A stretch of 64,000 nucleotides of DNA, taken from Anthostomella pinea. Its lineage: Eukaryota > Ascomycota > Sordariomycetes > Xylariales > Xylariaceae. A program made the translations under genes and the position numbers. Below the pieces are notes generated by a model that saw nothing but the letters and a program-made list of their open reading frames with translations, was not told where the DNA came from and did not search any database. Positions 23,676 to 34,100 of this stretch are shown in pieces. Location: contig CAUWAG010000008.1 of NCBI GenBank assembly GCA_963556695.1, positions 1,922,001 to 1,986,000 on the forward strand, read 5' to 3'. Positions within the stretch are counted from its first letter, which is position 1, and each line of letters begins with the position of its first letter.

Positions 23676-24555
23676 TTTAGTGAGTAAGTAAAGGGGTGGC
23701 GCCCCTCTGCTGCAGCAGGCTCCTGTCTCGTGCGATCGGTCGTTTCTTGGACTGTCCCTTTCAGTATCAGGTTGTGACCGTGTACCCATGTGTTTCGTTG
23801 TCAGATAATGGCACCACACAACAGTTGCTCTCTAGTTGGAAGTTGCTATGTATAGTCAATGTTACGCCTTGGTTTGAAGGGGTTTGATACAGTCACCACC
23901 CAGAAGTCTGGGTAGGGCATGCCTCAATCAACTCTTGGGCATCAATGTCATATCCATCTTCGTGGAATAAGCACCATGGATTAAGCGGCTCTGACCTAAC
24001 AAGTCTTCTTTGATGTTTATTCCAGAGTGTTTATCTAACTCATTAAAAATACCGCCCTAGTTGGTTTTAAAAGGGGTTTACGCAAACTTTTGGAGGTTAG
24101 TATACGTGCCCCAGGAAATCTTTGTTAGGTGTGTACCTGGGTAGGTAGATGATTCAATCATCCCTGATTTCCTTGGTTGAGTGCATAACATAGGCGAGCG
24201 AGATGTTTGAACAGGCCAGTCACTGGATATTATGCTGGACACTTTTATACAAGACGAGAATCTGGAGATGGATGTCCTGGTGGGATTTTGCGATCATGAG
24301 TAGCCGCGCTGGCTTCAACGACAAGGAATATTCGCAGTGCAGTGGCGCTGAGCCGAGAATAAGTAGCGCCGCGAAGTTGCTTTTTCCGGCCATCTTGGGC
24401 GTCATCTTGGCGCGCAGCGGGCAGGGGTTTGCACACAAAACGACGTCTTCCCGCTCAAGTCGCAGGAACTCATCTCTGAATCCCCTCAAGTCCGAACTGG
24501 AAAACCAGGGAAGATGTCTCCAAGCCCCGTCTGCACACGCCGAGTCACCCGGTCC
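23676..24555. other. Intergenic with a dispersed repeat copy
   Basis: No gene supported. The stretch 23962-24115 belongs to a dispersed repeat shared with about 57.4-57.6 kb and partly with 50.46-50.52 kb. Confidence 0.5.
23962..24115. repeat. Dispersed short inverted-repeat element, copy A
   Basis: Starts with GTGGAATAAGCACC (23962-23975), then TGGATTAAGCGG (23977-23988), and later carries TTTATTCCAGAG and CTTTTGGAGGTT. The order TTATTCCAGAGTG, GGGGT, ACTT(T/C)TGGAGGTT is shared with copy B at 57.44-57.60 kb, mostly with C/T differences. The family is not recognised; a MITE is plausible. Confidence 0.5.
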
Positions 24556-25612
24556 ATGACAAAAGCGGCCGCGGCTCCAAAGGTCTTCACCCTGTTCAAT
24601 CTGCTCCCCCCTGAGATCCGGCATGCAATCTAGAAACTCCATTTTGCCAACAAGTTCGCTTCTCCCCGCCTACTTACCATCAGCGGCGGCCATCTGTTCA
24701 GCTGTGGGAACCTGGCTTGCCTCGAATCGGTCATTCAGCGCCAACTCTCTGAGTAAGTGAACAAGAATTCCCGAACCCCTGGGCTTGACCAGTAGGGAAG
24801 GTTGTTGACTTGTCGGCAGTGGCTTCCGATTCGGATCGAGGTACCGGTGCAGATACTGTCACCGCTCCTACACCCAGTTAGGAAATCTGAAGTGCCACAC
24901 ACTTCGCCACGCTGAGACCATTTTATGTCACGCCATACAATGCAGCTCGTCCATAAGATGTGCGAAGGGGAAGCGCAGTGCTGCACGGAGGGCAAAAAAA
25001 CGAAAGGGTCCATGGCCAAGCATCCAGCCCTTGATCAACCGCGAGGCCCTCCTTGCCGCCATCAGGTACTGTCGCCAACACGAAGAGCTGAACTTTCGGC
25101 GACCCATGACTTTGACCATGACCAGTCGACGTTGGCACGGCCCCGTGCGTGCTATTGTTAACTTCGAGCTGGGCCTCCTGCAGATTGACGCGCCGGCCAT
25201 CAACACCGACCCGGCCATGTCTGCCGAGGAGTTGCCCTGGCTGAGCAAAATCTGCAGACTGGCCGTCACCAACACCATAGGGCCGTTCGCTGACATCAAG
25301 AAGTTCATGCATCTAGTCCGTTCCATGCCGCATTTTCGGGAGGTGTCAGCGATCGTACCCTGGCATTTGCTGCACTTCGACGTACCGCAAGGCCATCCAG
25401 ACCTGCCCAAGGACGGACTCGGCTTTCATCAGTGTGATGACTTCCAGGGGATGCGCTCGGTTGGTACCGTCGACATGGCCGCGTTCGTGCAGTGGTTCGA
25501 ACTGCTGGCTTCTGCAGTGGCTAAGGAGAGGAAGGGCGTCAAGGTCTCGGCTGTTTGCTATTGCAATGAGCTGGAGGGTGCACCGCGGGTCAGGGCGCGG
25601 CCTACGGGATAG
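24556..25612 (+). pseudogene. 2EXR-family gene with embedded C2H2 finger, one nonsense change
   Basis: The frame starts MTKAAAAPKVFTLFNLLPPE and continues IRHAI, then TAG (24631-24633), then KLHF. In the 2EXR family this position is the invariant Trp of the LPPEIR..IW motif, so a TGG-to-TAG change has cut the gene. Everything else is coherent. A GTAAGT donor after 24752 and a GGCAG acceptor before 24820 join exons in phase, and exon 2 is open to a stop at 25612 (329 residues if the stop is ignored). Exon 2 begins with a C2H2 finger, YRCRYCHRSYTQLGNLKCH followed by TLRH, then a basic linker, then 2EXR-like sequence: REALLAAIRYCRQHEEL, MTSRRWHG and ELPWLSKICRLAVTNT. Function unknown. A sequencing error at 24632 is the alternative to pseudogenisation. 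Confidence 0.6.
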
Positions 25613-26295
25613 GTATTGTTTCGCGTTTGAGATGAGAATGTTGAAAACATGTGAAATACTGGGCTATTGGGCTACTTCAGGATAGCTGGCCGTAGCTATA
25701 ACCATCACCTGAGCCGATCAAAACCTCATGCAAGACAAGTGTGTAGACATGCTCCTCAATCCACTGTTGCACAAGCCCGAACGACAGGTCAACAGGAAAC
25801 TAAGCGCTCTGTGAGATTGCAAGCCATTGGGAATCAAGATGGGCAGAGCAATGGAGGCACACGGTACAGATATAACCAATGTCAAACCCACTTGTACATC
25901 CAGTTCGACCACCACAGTATCTGGGTTCCATTCATTGTGCACTATTCTATCTTCGCCCAGCTGGAGGCAATGAGCTGGCCCCGTGCCGAGGGTCGATCTT
26001 GTGCGAGGTCGAGGGACTGTAACCAATACCAGTGCCATGCCGCACATGGATACAGTCGTCTCGTTGAGGCGCCCGGTATACCAATTACTTCTTCTTGGAA
26101 AGCTTTTCTTCATCATGCTTCCGTTTGGGATTGTGCCAGGCGGCATCCCGATCTCCACCCCAACGCAATGAACCCCATACATGATCCCGATCTATTGGTC
26201 CATCTGATGCGCGCTCTATTAATTCAACTGTTGGTAGATACAAGCCTTCCTGCCTATTTCACAATTTACCCTCGGTATGAACCACGGATGAGATA
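25613..26295. other. Spacer between 2EXR gene and terpene synthase remnant
   Basis: Long frames exist on both strands (plus to 26443, minus 25718-26182) but neither shows a recognisable family and both lack convincing start context. They could be eroded coding sequence from the same locus. Confidence 0.35.
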
Positions 26296-28121
26296 CTACA
26301 GGGTGATGTGCACTCCACCCTTCATCGAATTCAGCATGATTTCATATCGTTTCGAAGCTAGCCTATTGCCAACGATTAGACAATTCTCCTGGGTGTGTGA
26401 AGGGGACAGGATAGCTCACCCCCAGTTGAGGTTGGCCGTATAGCCTGCACCCGTCGATGAACCTGCTGAGGTCTTCACGAAGCTCTGGCGAAGCGGGATG
26501 ACGCTCCAACATCTCTTTTGCAGCTTCGTCAAGTTGGCGGACAGTCTCACGACTGCACCATGGCCGTGGCCTCGTCTATAGCCGCCTGTACGGACCCGAG
26601 CTGCAGGAACAACAGGGGGACCAGTGTATCGGTCTGGCCTTGGTCTTTCGATGGGAGACGTAAGCTTCCGAGGGTCGTCTAAAAGCATTTGGCTTAAACT
26701 TACCACCTCCTTCTTGAGTGACAGCATGTCATTGACCCTAAGGCTGCCATTAGACTCAACGCCAGCTTTGGGGGGTTATGACTACTTGCACTGATATATT
26801 GGTGTCGGTTGCGTGCCAAGTGGTCTTCATTGGCTTGCTTTGCATTACGTCTGGGGGTATGTGGACGCCGGTCATACCTGCTGATTGTCAACAATATGTG
26901 GGATGATTACGATTGTGCTCGGACAGCATAGCAGAGGCCAAAACAATGAATTCTTGATTTTTAAGAATTCTGTTTGGGGCGGAAACAAGCCAGCCGAAAC
27001 GATCTCCGATCACTGCTCGAACCGCTGGTCTCCCAGTTGCTCGGTTCGAACTCGGTACCCTAAGGCCTGGCCATACCGAACGTGAAATTACTTATCCTAA
27101 CCACGCCACGAGGACACTGCTTGTTTCCTTGGGAAGAACTTTTTCCATTTAGGTACAAGTACCCTTCCACCCAACCACCCGCTCCTTGCCGTGGCAGCGG
27201 AATGAATGCAAAGAAAGACACGCTGCTCTGCCTCGTCCCAGTTCAGCTCTCATCAAGCGGCTCTAACATGCTCTTGGATGGCCAAAAGCACGCCGACCGC
27301 GCTGGTACCTCCCAGTCGATGAGCCAGGTACTCGTCGGTGGAAGGAAGCTCATCTCTCATCTGGAGCTTTCACTCCTCTTCAACCCCTTTGATATAGAGC
27401 CGCATTCGCACAAGACGGTATCAACTGGTCTGGCGCCTAATTAGCTAGACATGTGGGGGACTTCGGGAGACATGTTCACCCTTCTCGTAGCTCTTCACGA
27501 TAGCCTCTCCAACCGGCCGGAAGGAGGTGATGAAGTGGTTGCTCGAGATCTGGGATAGATCCGTCGTCTTCCCTGATAGACATGCTTCCAAATACTAAAG
27601 TGTCTCTTCTCATCTGACACGACTTCTCAAAATCGTTGATCAGGGACGAGAACTCAGTCGTATTGCATTCTAAACCCCTTCAACTTTATACTGGCACATC
27701 ACGGTGTGATCTCTTACCGTCGTCCCACGCGAAGAGCTCGTGGCTATGTCAGCTTCATGGTCAGTAACAAGTCAATAACAGCCAACGCAACTCACCCATA
27801 TCCCTAACCAAGTTGCAATGCGCAATGCCTCGAATGATCCGTAGGGCCACCAGGATGCCCCAAACAAGGAGAAGTCTGAAACCTCCATCTTTCGAAGTCG
27901 TTGTTGATTTTTTAGAAGTGAGTATAATCAGTGATGCAAGGCATGAGCAGGGGATCGACTGGGTGTATCATCGCATCAACTTCCGCCCCCAGTCTCCTGA
28001 TATCGGGATGGGCCTTGGCAGGCCAATGTCTCATCATCTCCTGTAGGTCTGGGATAACGACCTCGGAGCCTCTGATGGAAGCTAATAGTTGCTTTCGGGC
28101 GTCTCCAGCAAGGCACGTCAT
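26296..28121 (-). pseudogene. Class I terpene synthase, decayed
   Basis: Exons can be read in order on the minus strand. 27960-28121 begins MTCLAGDARKQLLASIRGSE and holds IPDLQEMMRHWPAKAHPDI. 27809-27888 reads FSLFGASWWPYGSFEALRIA. A 26-nt microexon 27718-27743 ends in FAWDD, and the exon from 27669 continues ECNTTEFSSLINDFEKSCQM. These match fungal sesquiterpene-cyclase-like proteins, in which DDxxD binds the diphosphate through Mg. Further on come SFRPVGEAIVKSYEK, KLQMRDELPSTDEYLAHRLG with SAVGVLLAIQE, the NSE motif NDMLSLKKE (about 26711-26733), TDTLVPLLFLQLGSVQAAID, RETVRQLDEAAKEMLERH and KRYEIMLNS. Lesions: a frameshift near 27585, a stop (TGA) at 27370-27372, a roughly 500-nt unrelated stretch between LAIQE and NDMLS, and shifts at about 26670 and 26545. 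The aspartate motif reads DDECN rather than DDxxD. The product cannot be made. Confidence 0.75.
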
Positions 28122-28968
28122 AGTGTTTCCGAGACGTGACAACGCTCTCCCTGGGGATCAATCTCGTGACTCGTCTTGTAGGGAAACAACTCATGGATGG
28201 GAGATCCTGGCACATATAGAAGAAAGTGTTTACCTCCCTGCCTACCTCCAACGAAAACGACTCCGCAACACTGCAGACAGGGTTGTCCGTAAGCTACCTT
28301 GGCAAGGACCTGCGATGTCCAAGTCTGACATGATTCGGACTCCCCGATGAGATGTTCTAGATCGCCTCCAAGCATGCATCGTGACAGCAATCCATTGCAA
28401 GTGAACAAATCATTGCATATATCCTATATGCTCCTATCATACGTCTAATGATAGGGGCTCTAATCAAAAGACTCAGGACTCAATACTCAAAATACCCTCA
28501 AAGTGTCATTAGGGCAAGCTACTCGTTCATACTAGAGGCACACCGTTGCTCGAAGGGGCACAAACTTCTAATGGTAGGGCCAGCTCATCAGTGCCACCAA
28601 GGCTAAAGCCCTATCCTCGATTCAGCCTTCGATTCTTTCTCAAGCTTGCCTGGCTTTGAGGTTGAAGCCGTGTTTCGTGTAGGCTTGGCGGCCGTTGGAA
28701 AAAGGGGTTGAGTGTATTTAGGGCTATCGGAAGGATTGCACTACGTACTGCTTGGCATTGGTAGGTATGCATCGCTGATTGTAGTAACCCTTAAACATAA
28801 CGGTACCATATGCCCGATATTGTTCGTCTAAGATACGCTCTTCGCCTACGCCCTGAGAGCATTACCAGACGTCTTGGACAAGAAATGGGATGATGAAGGC
28901 TTTCGACCTTCACATAGGATGTTCCGCCATCTCTCCTCTCGCCTGCTCACGCACCTCCGTCCACTCAC
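28122..28968. other. Spacer between terpene synthase and reductase remnants
   Basis: Contains the promoter side of the terpene synthase and the 3' side of the reductase. Short frames only. No repeat or RNA gene seen. Confidence 0.4.
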
Positions 28969-29279
28969 TCATGTTCCGCTGTGGTGTAGCTTCAAGCAAT
29001 CGTCAAACGTCGTCACCTTCACGTCCGGAAAGAGACGATTACTATTCTCGCCCCGGGCCTCCGAAACGTCCCCGTACCCTGCGCACCCTTAACCAAAAAC
29101 CAGAAGTCGACGGGAAAAGCGCTCTGCCTCAGCTCATCCGGCGCACTATCGGGCTTCGCCACGATACGGTGCATGTCATCCTCGCCGTACCTCTCGAACC
29201 TGACTTTCTTCCCGCTGTACTTCTCCAGCAAGGCCACGATCTCCCCGTGGCTGACGGTGTCGCTGACGAAGTTGAGGTG

Positions 29280-29460
29280 TGTTGAATGGCGCGCAAGCCA
29301 CCGTGGCGTTCAGGGAGGTGGCAGTGCACCAACAAGGCCGATAGGGCATTTTTGGGCCACTTAGCCCACAGAAGGATTTTCACAGAGATACAGCAAGAAC
29401 ACGGATTACACCAGAATAGACGTTTTCACCCATCCAAAAACCCCCACGCTCTGTTTGACA
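29280..29460. mobile_element. 181-bp solo-LTR-like insertion in the NmrA-like pseudogene
   Basis: The insert begins TGTTGAATGG and ends CTGTTTGACA (TG...CA termini). It is flanked by identical 5-bp repeats AGGTG at 29275-29279 and 29461-29465. Deleting the insert and one AGGTG joins the minus-strand codons for ENAHL to NFVSD without frame change. This is the expected footprint of an LTR element reduced to one LTR. Confidence 0.7.
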
Positions 29461-29711
29461 AGGTGCGCGTTTTCTGATAGTTTTGGCTCGCACAGCGTGG
29501 CGACCAGGAAGTTGGCAAAGTCGTCGATGTGCGTGAAGTCCGCCTTCGCCTTCTCTGCGCCGGGCGGACCGATGACGTGGAAGGTATACGTGCCGTTCGG
29601 CGGATCGTGCTGCGTCCACGGACACCATATAGCCTCGCGGCCCTGGTTGTAGAAGTCGCCGCAGCCGATGAGCGTGTAGCTCATCTTCTCAGAATCGACG
29701 GCCGGGTGGTA

Positions 29712-29781
29712 CTAGTATTACTTTGTAATTCACTTATTCTAATATTTATTAACATTAAAATGAATAAAAACAATATAGATA
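29712..29781. mobile_element. 70-bp AT-rich insertion in the NmrA-like pseudogene
   Basis: About 80 percent A+T in GC-rich coding sequence. TA dinucleotides sit at both borders (29710-29711 and 29780-29781). Removing 70 bp including one TA restores the frame from KTIEAAL to HPAVDSEKMSY. It lacks clear terminal inverted repeats. A decayed intron (GTATCT...ACTAG on the minus strand) is an alternative, but that splice would shift the frame. Confidence 0.45.
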
Positions 29782-30203
29782 CAGCAGAGCCGCCTCGATA
29801 GTCTTGGCCTTCCAGTCCCACATCGGGTGCACGTAGCCCCAGTCGTCGCCTGGCTTGTGGTAAGTCTGGTGGAAGCCGTACTCGCTGGGATAGAAGCGCT
29901 TGACGCATGCGTCGGCGGCTGCATCCTGGATATTGGCTTGGGAATCCAAGGCTTTGCTGTTGAGCGCGCTGACGACAGCGTCGATTCCTTCAGAGCACTC
30001 TTGAGTTCATCGCGTGATGCTGTCAGTACGTCGATGGTTTGACATTTGTAGTTCGACGAGCTCGGCACTGTGGGCTCCTGCGAGCCGGGTGGGATTACTG
30101 CGAGGACGTTGAAGGTCTGTTTCTTGCATTTGAGCAGGGCATTGGTGATGCTTTGGCCGAGTTGGCCGTTCGCCCCGAAGACGGCGACGTTCTTGAGTGA
30201 CAT

Positions 30204-31164
30204 GGTGTTGAGCTTAGAGTTTGGAGTTTGGAGGTTGATCGGAGAAACAGAGCAGCAACTGAATGTTCTTCTTGTTCATGTGTCAGTGTTTTTCAAGCCG
30301 TGATGCTATAGCCTCCACTGCAAGTACGTATGGTATGACTTGATAATGAGCTATATGTGACAAGACACACGAGCAGAACCGAGAGCCGGCCCTGTATCTC
30401 GGAGAGCAGGTCCGACGTCGTGAGGGCCCTTCAGATGACCGATCTCACGCCCTCCAGCAACTGGGAAGACGTAGGGCGTCTTATGCATCACATACGCAAG
30501 CGCCCCAGGGAGCGATGCCCATGCCTCCAACTTCGCACACGGGGAGGATGTCCCGTTCGAAGTCGCGAGTAGAGGCGTTCCAGAGGCCTTAGTATACGCT
30601 GAACTGGGTTAGGCCGTGGAAACGGGCGTCTGTCTGCTGTTAGCAAGAGGAATCGTAGGAGATCGTATGATCAGAGGATGAGGGGCGGCATACCTAGGGG
30701 TGCCGCGGCTGGTAGCCTACTGCTCACCTGTGGTCTCGTCTTCCTAGGTCTCCATACCAGAAGGTGTCCTCATAAGCACAGGGCGTGTGGTTGGGAGCAT
30801 TCAGAGTTGATGATAGTTATGGGCAGAGCATGGGAGAACACCAAGATGTCATGCAACAGGCCGCTCCGCGCGAGCCCCTGGAGGGAAGCGGCGACGCGGT
30901 CAGTAGTGTGAGAAGAGCAGTCGGCTCAAACACCAGGCGCACAGAGTCCAACTTTAGGGACTTTCATCACGAAGACATGGCACGGTTGAGGCTGGTGGTG
31001 AAATATCGACATTGTACTGCGGAAAACGCCTATTATCTCACTACGTGTCCATCCAGAGCTAGCGGCATTCTGAGGGCGGTCGATTTTCATAAGATCTACA
31101 TTACAGGCAAGTGACTTGGTGAGCCGAACCCCATAACGCCAGTCCTTGCAAAAACTTCAGAACC
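30204..31164. other. Intergenic, 1 kb
   Basis: Promoter side of the dead reductase and 3' UTR of eIF3a. Short plus-strand frames at 30357-31114 have no family resemblance. Confidence 0.45.
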
Positions 31165-34100
31165 CTATTTCTCACGCAAATGCCGGGGAACCCATTTGCC
31201 CGGCGCACCTGAAGGCTTCAGCGCCTCACCAGATGGCCCGGCCTGCTCGGCTGCAGGAGCGCTCTCCTTCGGGGGGCCGCCTGCGGCTTCTTGAGCTAGC
31301 CGGGCAGCCTCACGCTCACGCCAAGATGGCTTGTTACCTGAAAGGTTGAGACGAGGGGGTCCTGTGGATGCGGGACGCTCGTTGGACTCCGTTCGCTCCA
31401 TAGGCGTAGCTCTGCGGACAGGTGGTCCGTTGGACTCAGCAGGAGGTCCACCGGTCATAGACGCATCCCGCTCGCGCTCACGCCACGACGGCTTGCCACC
31501 TGCACCCTGGAGTGGGAGACGAGGTGGCCCAGCAGGCCGTTCGTTCGAGTCGACACGATCCATGGCCACTGGCTCGCGACGAGACGGCAGGCGCTCCGAG
31601 AGGCGTTCGGGCAGGCCACCCTTCTGCTTCTCGGCCTGCTTCCGTTGCATGGCCTCTTCTTCTCTCCTCGCCTGCAGGGCAGCCTTTTCCAAAGCCTCCT
31701 GGCGCTCCTTTTCTCGCTGTTCCTTCAATTTGGACATCTCCTGTCGTTTCTGTTCGGCGCGCTGCTCCTGTTCTTCCTTCTCTCTCTGCGCGCGCTCCTC
31801 CGCCTCTTGGAGGGATCTCTCCTGTTCCTCGCGTTCTCGCTTCTCTCGCAGCTTACGGTCCCGGTATTCCTTCTTGCGGGCCGCAATCTGCTTGTCGAGC
31901 TCCCGCTCGGCGTCGCGCTGGCGCTTCTCGAATTCGTCCTTGCGACGGTCGTGAAGGGACTTTCTGTAAGACTCGTAGAAGGGCATCAGGCGGGTAAGAC
32001 GGTGTTTCAGCTCCACGCTCTCCTTGTGTTTCTCTTTGGTCTCGCTCAGAGTCTGCGATTTGATGGCCTCGTAGACGGCCACGTCGCGTTCTCGCTGCTT
32101 GGCGTAATCCTCAGAGAGTTTCTTAACTTCTTCTTTCCGGAACGCACGCTCAAGATGGTCAATACGCTTGCCGGTGATTCGAAGTCTCTCCTTGATGTCA
32201 TTCTTCTCCCGTTCGAGTTGAGCAAGCTTCATGGCTCGAATGTCGATATCATTGAGGTTCTCGACATCGATGTCCACTGAGTTTGGTCCAAGCTTGAGAT
32301 CAGCGATCTGCTTCTTGAGCTCCTCTTTACGTACGCGATCACGCTCATCTCTGAGACGCTTCTCCTCGCGATCCTTTTGCTCTTGGGCCAGCCGTCGCTC
32401 CTCTGCCTCAGCTAGTGCTGCCTCTTGGAGTCGCTTCTGTCTCGCCTTCTCCTTCTCCTTCTTCGCATGTAATTCAGAGGCCTCATCCTTTCGCTTCTGA
32501 ATGACCTCCTTTCGGGCAAGGGTGTTGTGGTGCTCTTTCTCAGCCCCAGCCTTGGTTCTGGCCAGAGCGGCTTGGCGAGCATCGACTTGACGCTTTCTGT
32601 ATGAGGGATCAATGTAGAAGCAGGTGGTGTTCAGTGTGGTTGCCAGGCGAGAAAGCTGTGTGCGTATGATCTCTGAGGGGGTGCTCTGGAGACGCTGAAC
32701 AGTGCCGGTCTGATTCTCAGAAGAGCCAGCAGCTGAGCCGGCGTGGACGGCCTTGGAAGAAGCGAAAACGTCCTTGTCAAAGTTGAGGACACCAGTGGCA
32801 TGATCCATGCGGATAGACAGGTCTCCCTTCTTGTTACCGTTCATGATGAACTTCTCGATAGTCGGACGGGTGATCTGGAAAGGTTCCGGGAACTGGGCCA
32901 GGCTCTCCACGAAGGCGAGGTCAACACTCTCATACACTTGAGATAGTTGCTGGAAAAGCCGGGTAAGGATGACTTGTTGGAGAGGAAGAATGTACTTTTC
33001 CATCTCGGCGTCAGTACCAATCTTGGCCAAGATGGGCGAGATCTTTTGGCAAATGGAAAGAGGGTGGAAGTCGACCTCGAGAATGTTGTAGAGATCTCTG
33101 ATTTCGGGGCGGGCACGCTTCAGGAGGGACTTGGCGAGAGCATCGCGAAACAAGCCAGCACGTGTGGGGGCAGTGTTCATGCCGAGGAGGTGTGTTAGAC
33201 GCGAGTTCTTGTTCTTTCTGGCCTCGTCAAAGTCGACCATTGCACCCCGTGACCTCGTGGTGCTGATAACGGGAATCGACAGCGCGGACAGAAGAACGAA
33301 AGATGCAGCCTTCTGCAGATCAGCCTCGGTCGCAGAGGGATTGTCACCCTTCTTGCCTTGCCCGGTGGCTACCAGAGCGGCGGATTGACGTAAAAGGTTG
33401 TAGTATCGAGACCAAGCCGCAGCGTGGAACAAGTAGTTCTCGCCGACGAGGAAAATGCGGGTGAGCTTCTCGTAGTAGTTGGCCATCATGACATTCTTGG
33501 GCGGGCGCTTGCTGAGGTTGAGAAGGGTGTGGATATCCTCGACACTGCGGAACGCTTCCTGCCATAATTCCAACTCCACGGCGACGTTCAGTTGCTGAAA
33601 GCGAGTCTCTAGATGCCGCTGCAGGGTATCGGGGTCGTTGAGGTTGATGGCGTGCATCTGACTCGAGTACTTGGCCGCCGTCTGCACATGGTTGCGGAGA
33701 AGCTCGCAGAGACGGCGGAACTCGGTCTTGCGCTGGTACTTGAGGCAAAAGTCGAAAGCCTGCATAGCAGTGCTCTGGTAGAGGATTTCCAGCCTTGCAT
33801 TGTTTCGCAAGATGTCGAGGACGGTTCGGTAGGCTTCCCAGAGGAACTTGAGCCACGGGGTGACAACGGCGCGCTCGGTGCGATCCCTCGACTGTTCTCC
33901 CGAGACGGTGGCCAGCAGGATAGACTCGGGAGTCTCGGTAGCCTCCAAGTCATCGATACTCGAAGTGGCAGTCGCCTCGATGCTCTCTTGTAGTTCGTCG
34001 GCCTTCTTCTGGGCGGCGGTGACCTTTTCGGCGGCCAACTCGATGAACTTCTTGAGGACGAGTTCGATGGTCGCGATGTTGGTGTTCTGGGCGATGTTCT

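Larger units (their letters stand above)
28969..30203 (-). pseudogene. NmrA-like/isoflavone-reductase-like NAD(P) protein, decayed
   Basis: The N-terminus reads MSLKNVAVFGANGQLGQSI with the Rossmann GxxGxxG motif. After a 1-nt loss near 29985 the frame continues IDAVVSALNSKALDSQANIQ, CVKRFYPSEYGFHQTYH and WDWKAKTIEAAL. Then comes a 70-bp AT-rich insertion (29712-29781), followed by MSYTLIGCGDFYNQGRE, DFTHIDDFANFLVATLCEP and KLSENAHL. A 181-bp LTR-like insertion (29280-29460) interrupts the gene, after which NFVSDTVSHGEIVALLEKYS and FPVDFWFLVKGAQG follow. A last frameshift near 29050 precedes NRLFPDVKVTTFDDCL and the stop at 28969. The family includes NADPH-dependent reductases of secondary metabolism and redox-sensing regulators. 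All damage is clustered in this gene while neighbouring housekeeping genes are clean, so decay is more likely than sequencing error. Confidence 0.8.

Noticed and set aside
25667..26443. 258-codon plus-strand frame
   Set aside because: It starts at a non-ATG codon, runs antisense to the 3' end of the terpene synthase remnant and has no domain.
27020..27075. tRNA-like GGTTCGAA stretch
   Set aside because: No acceptor-stem or anticodon-arm pairing could be drawn around it.
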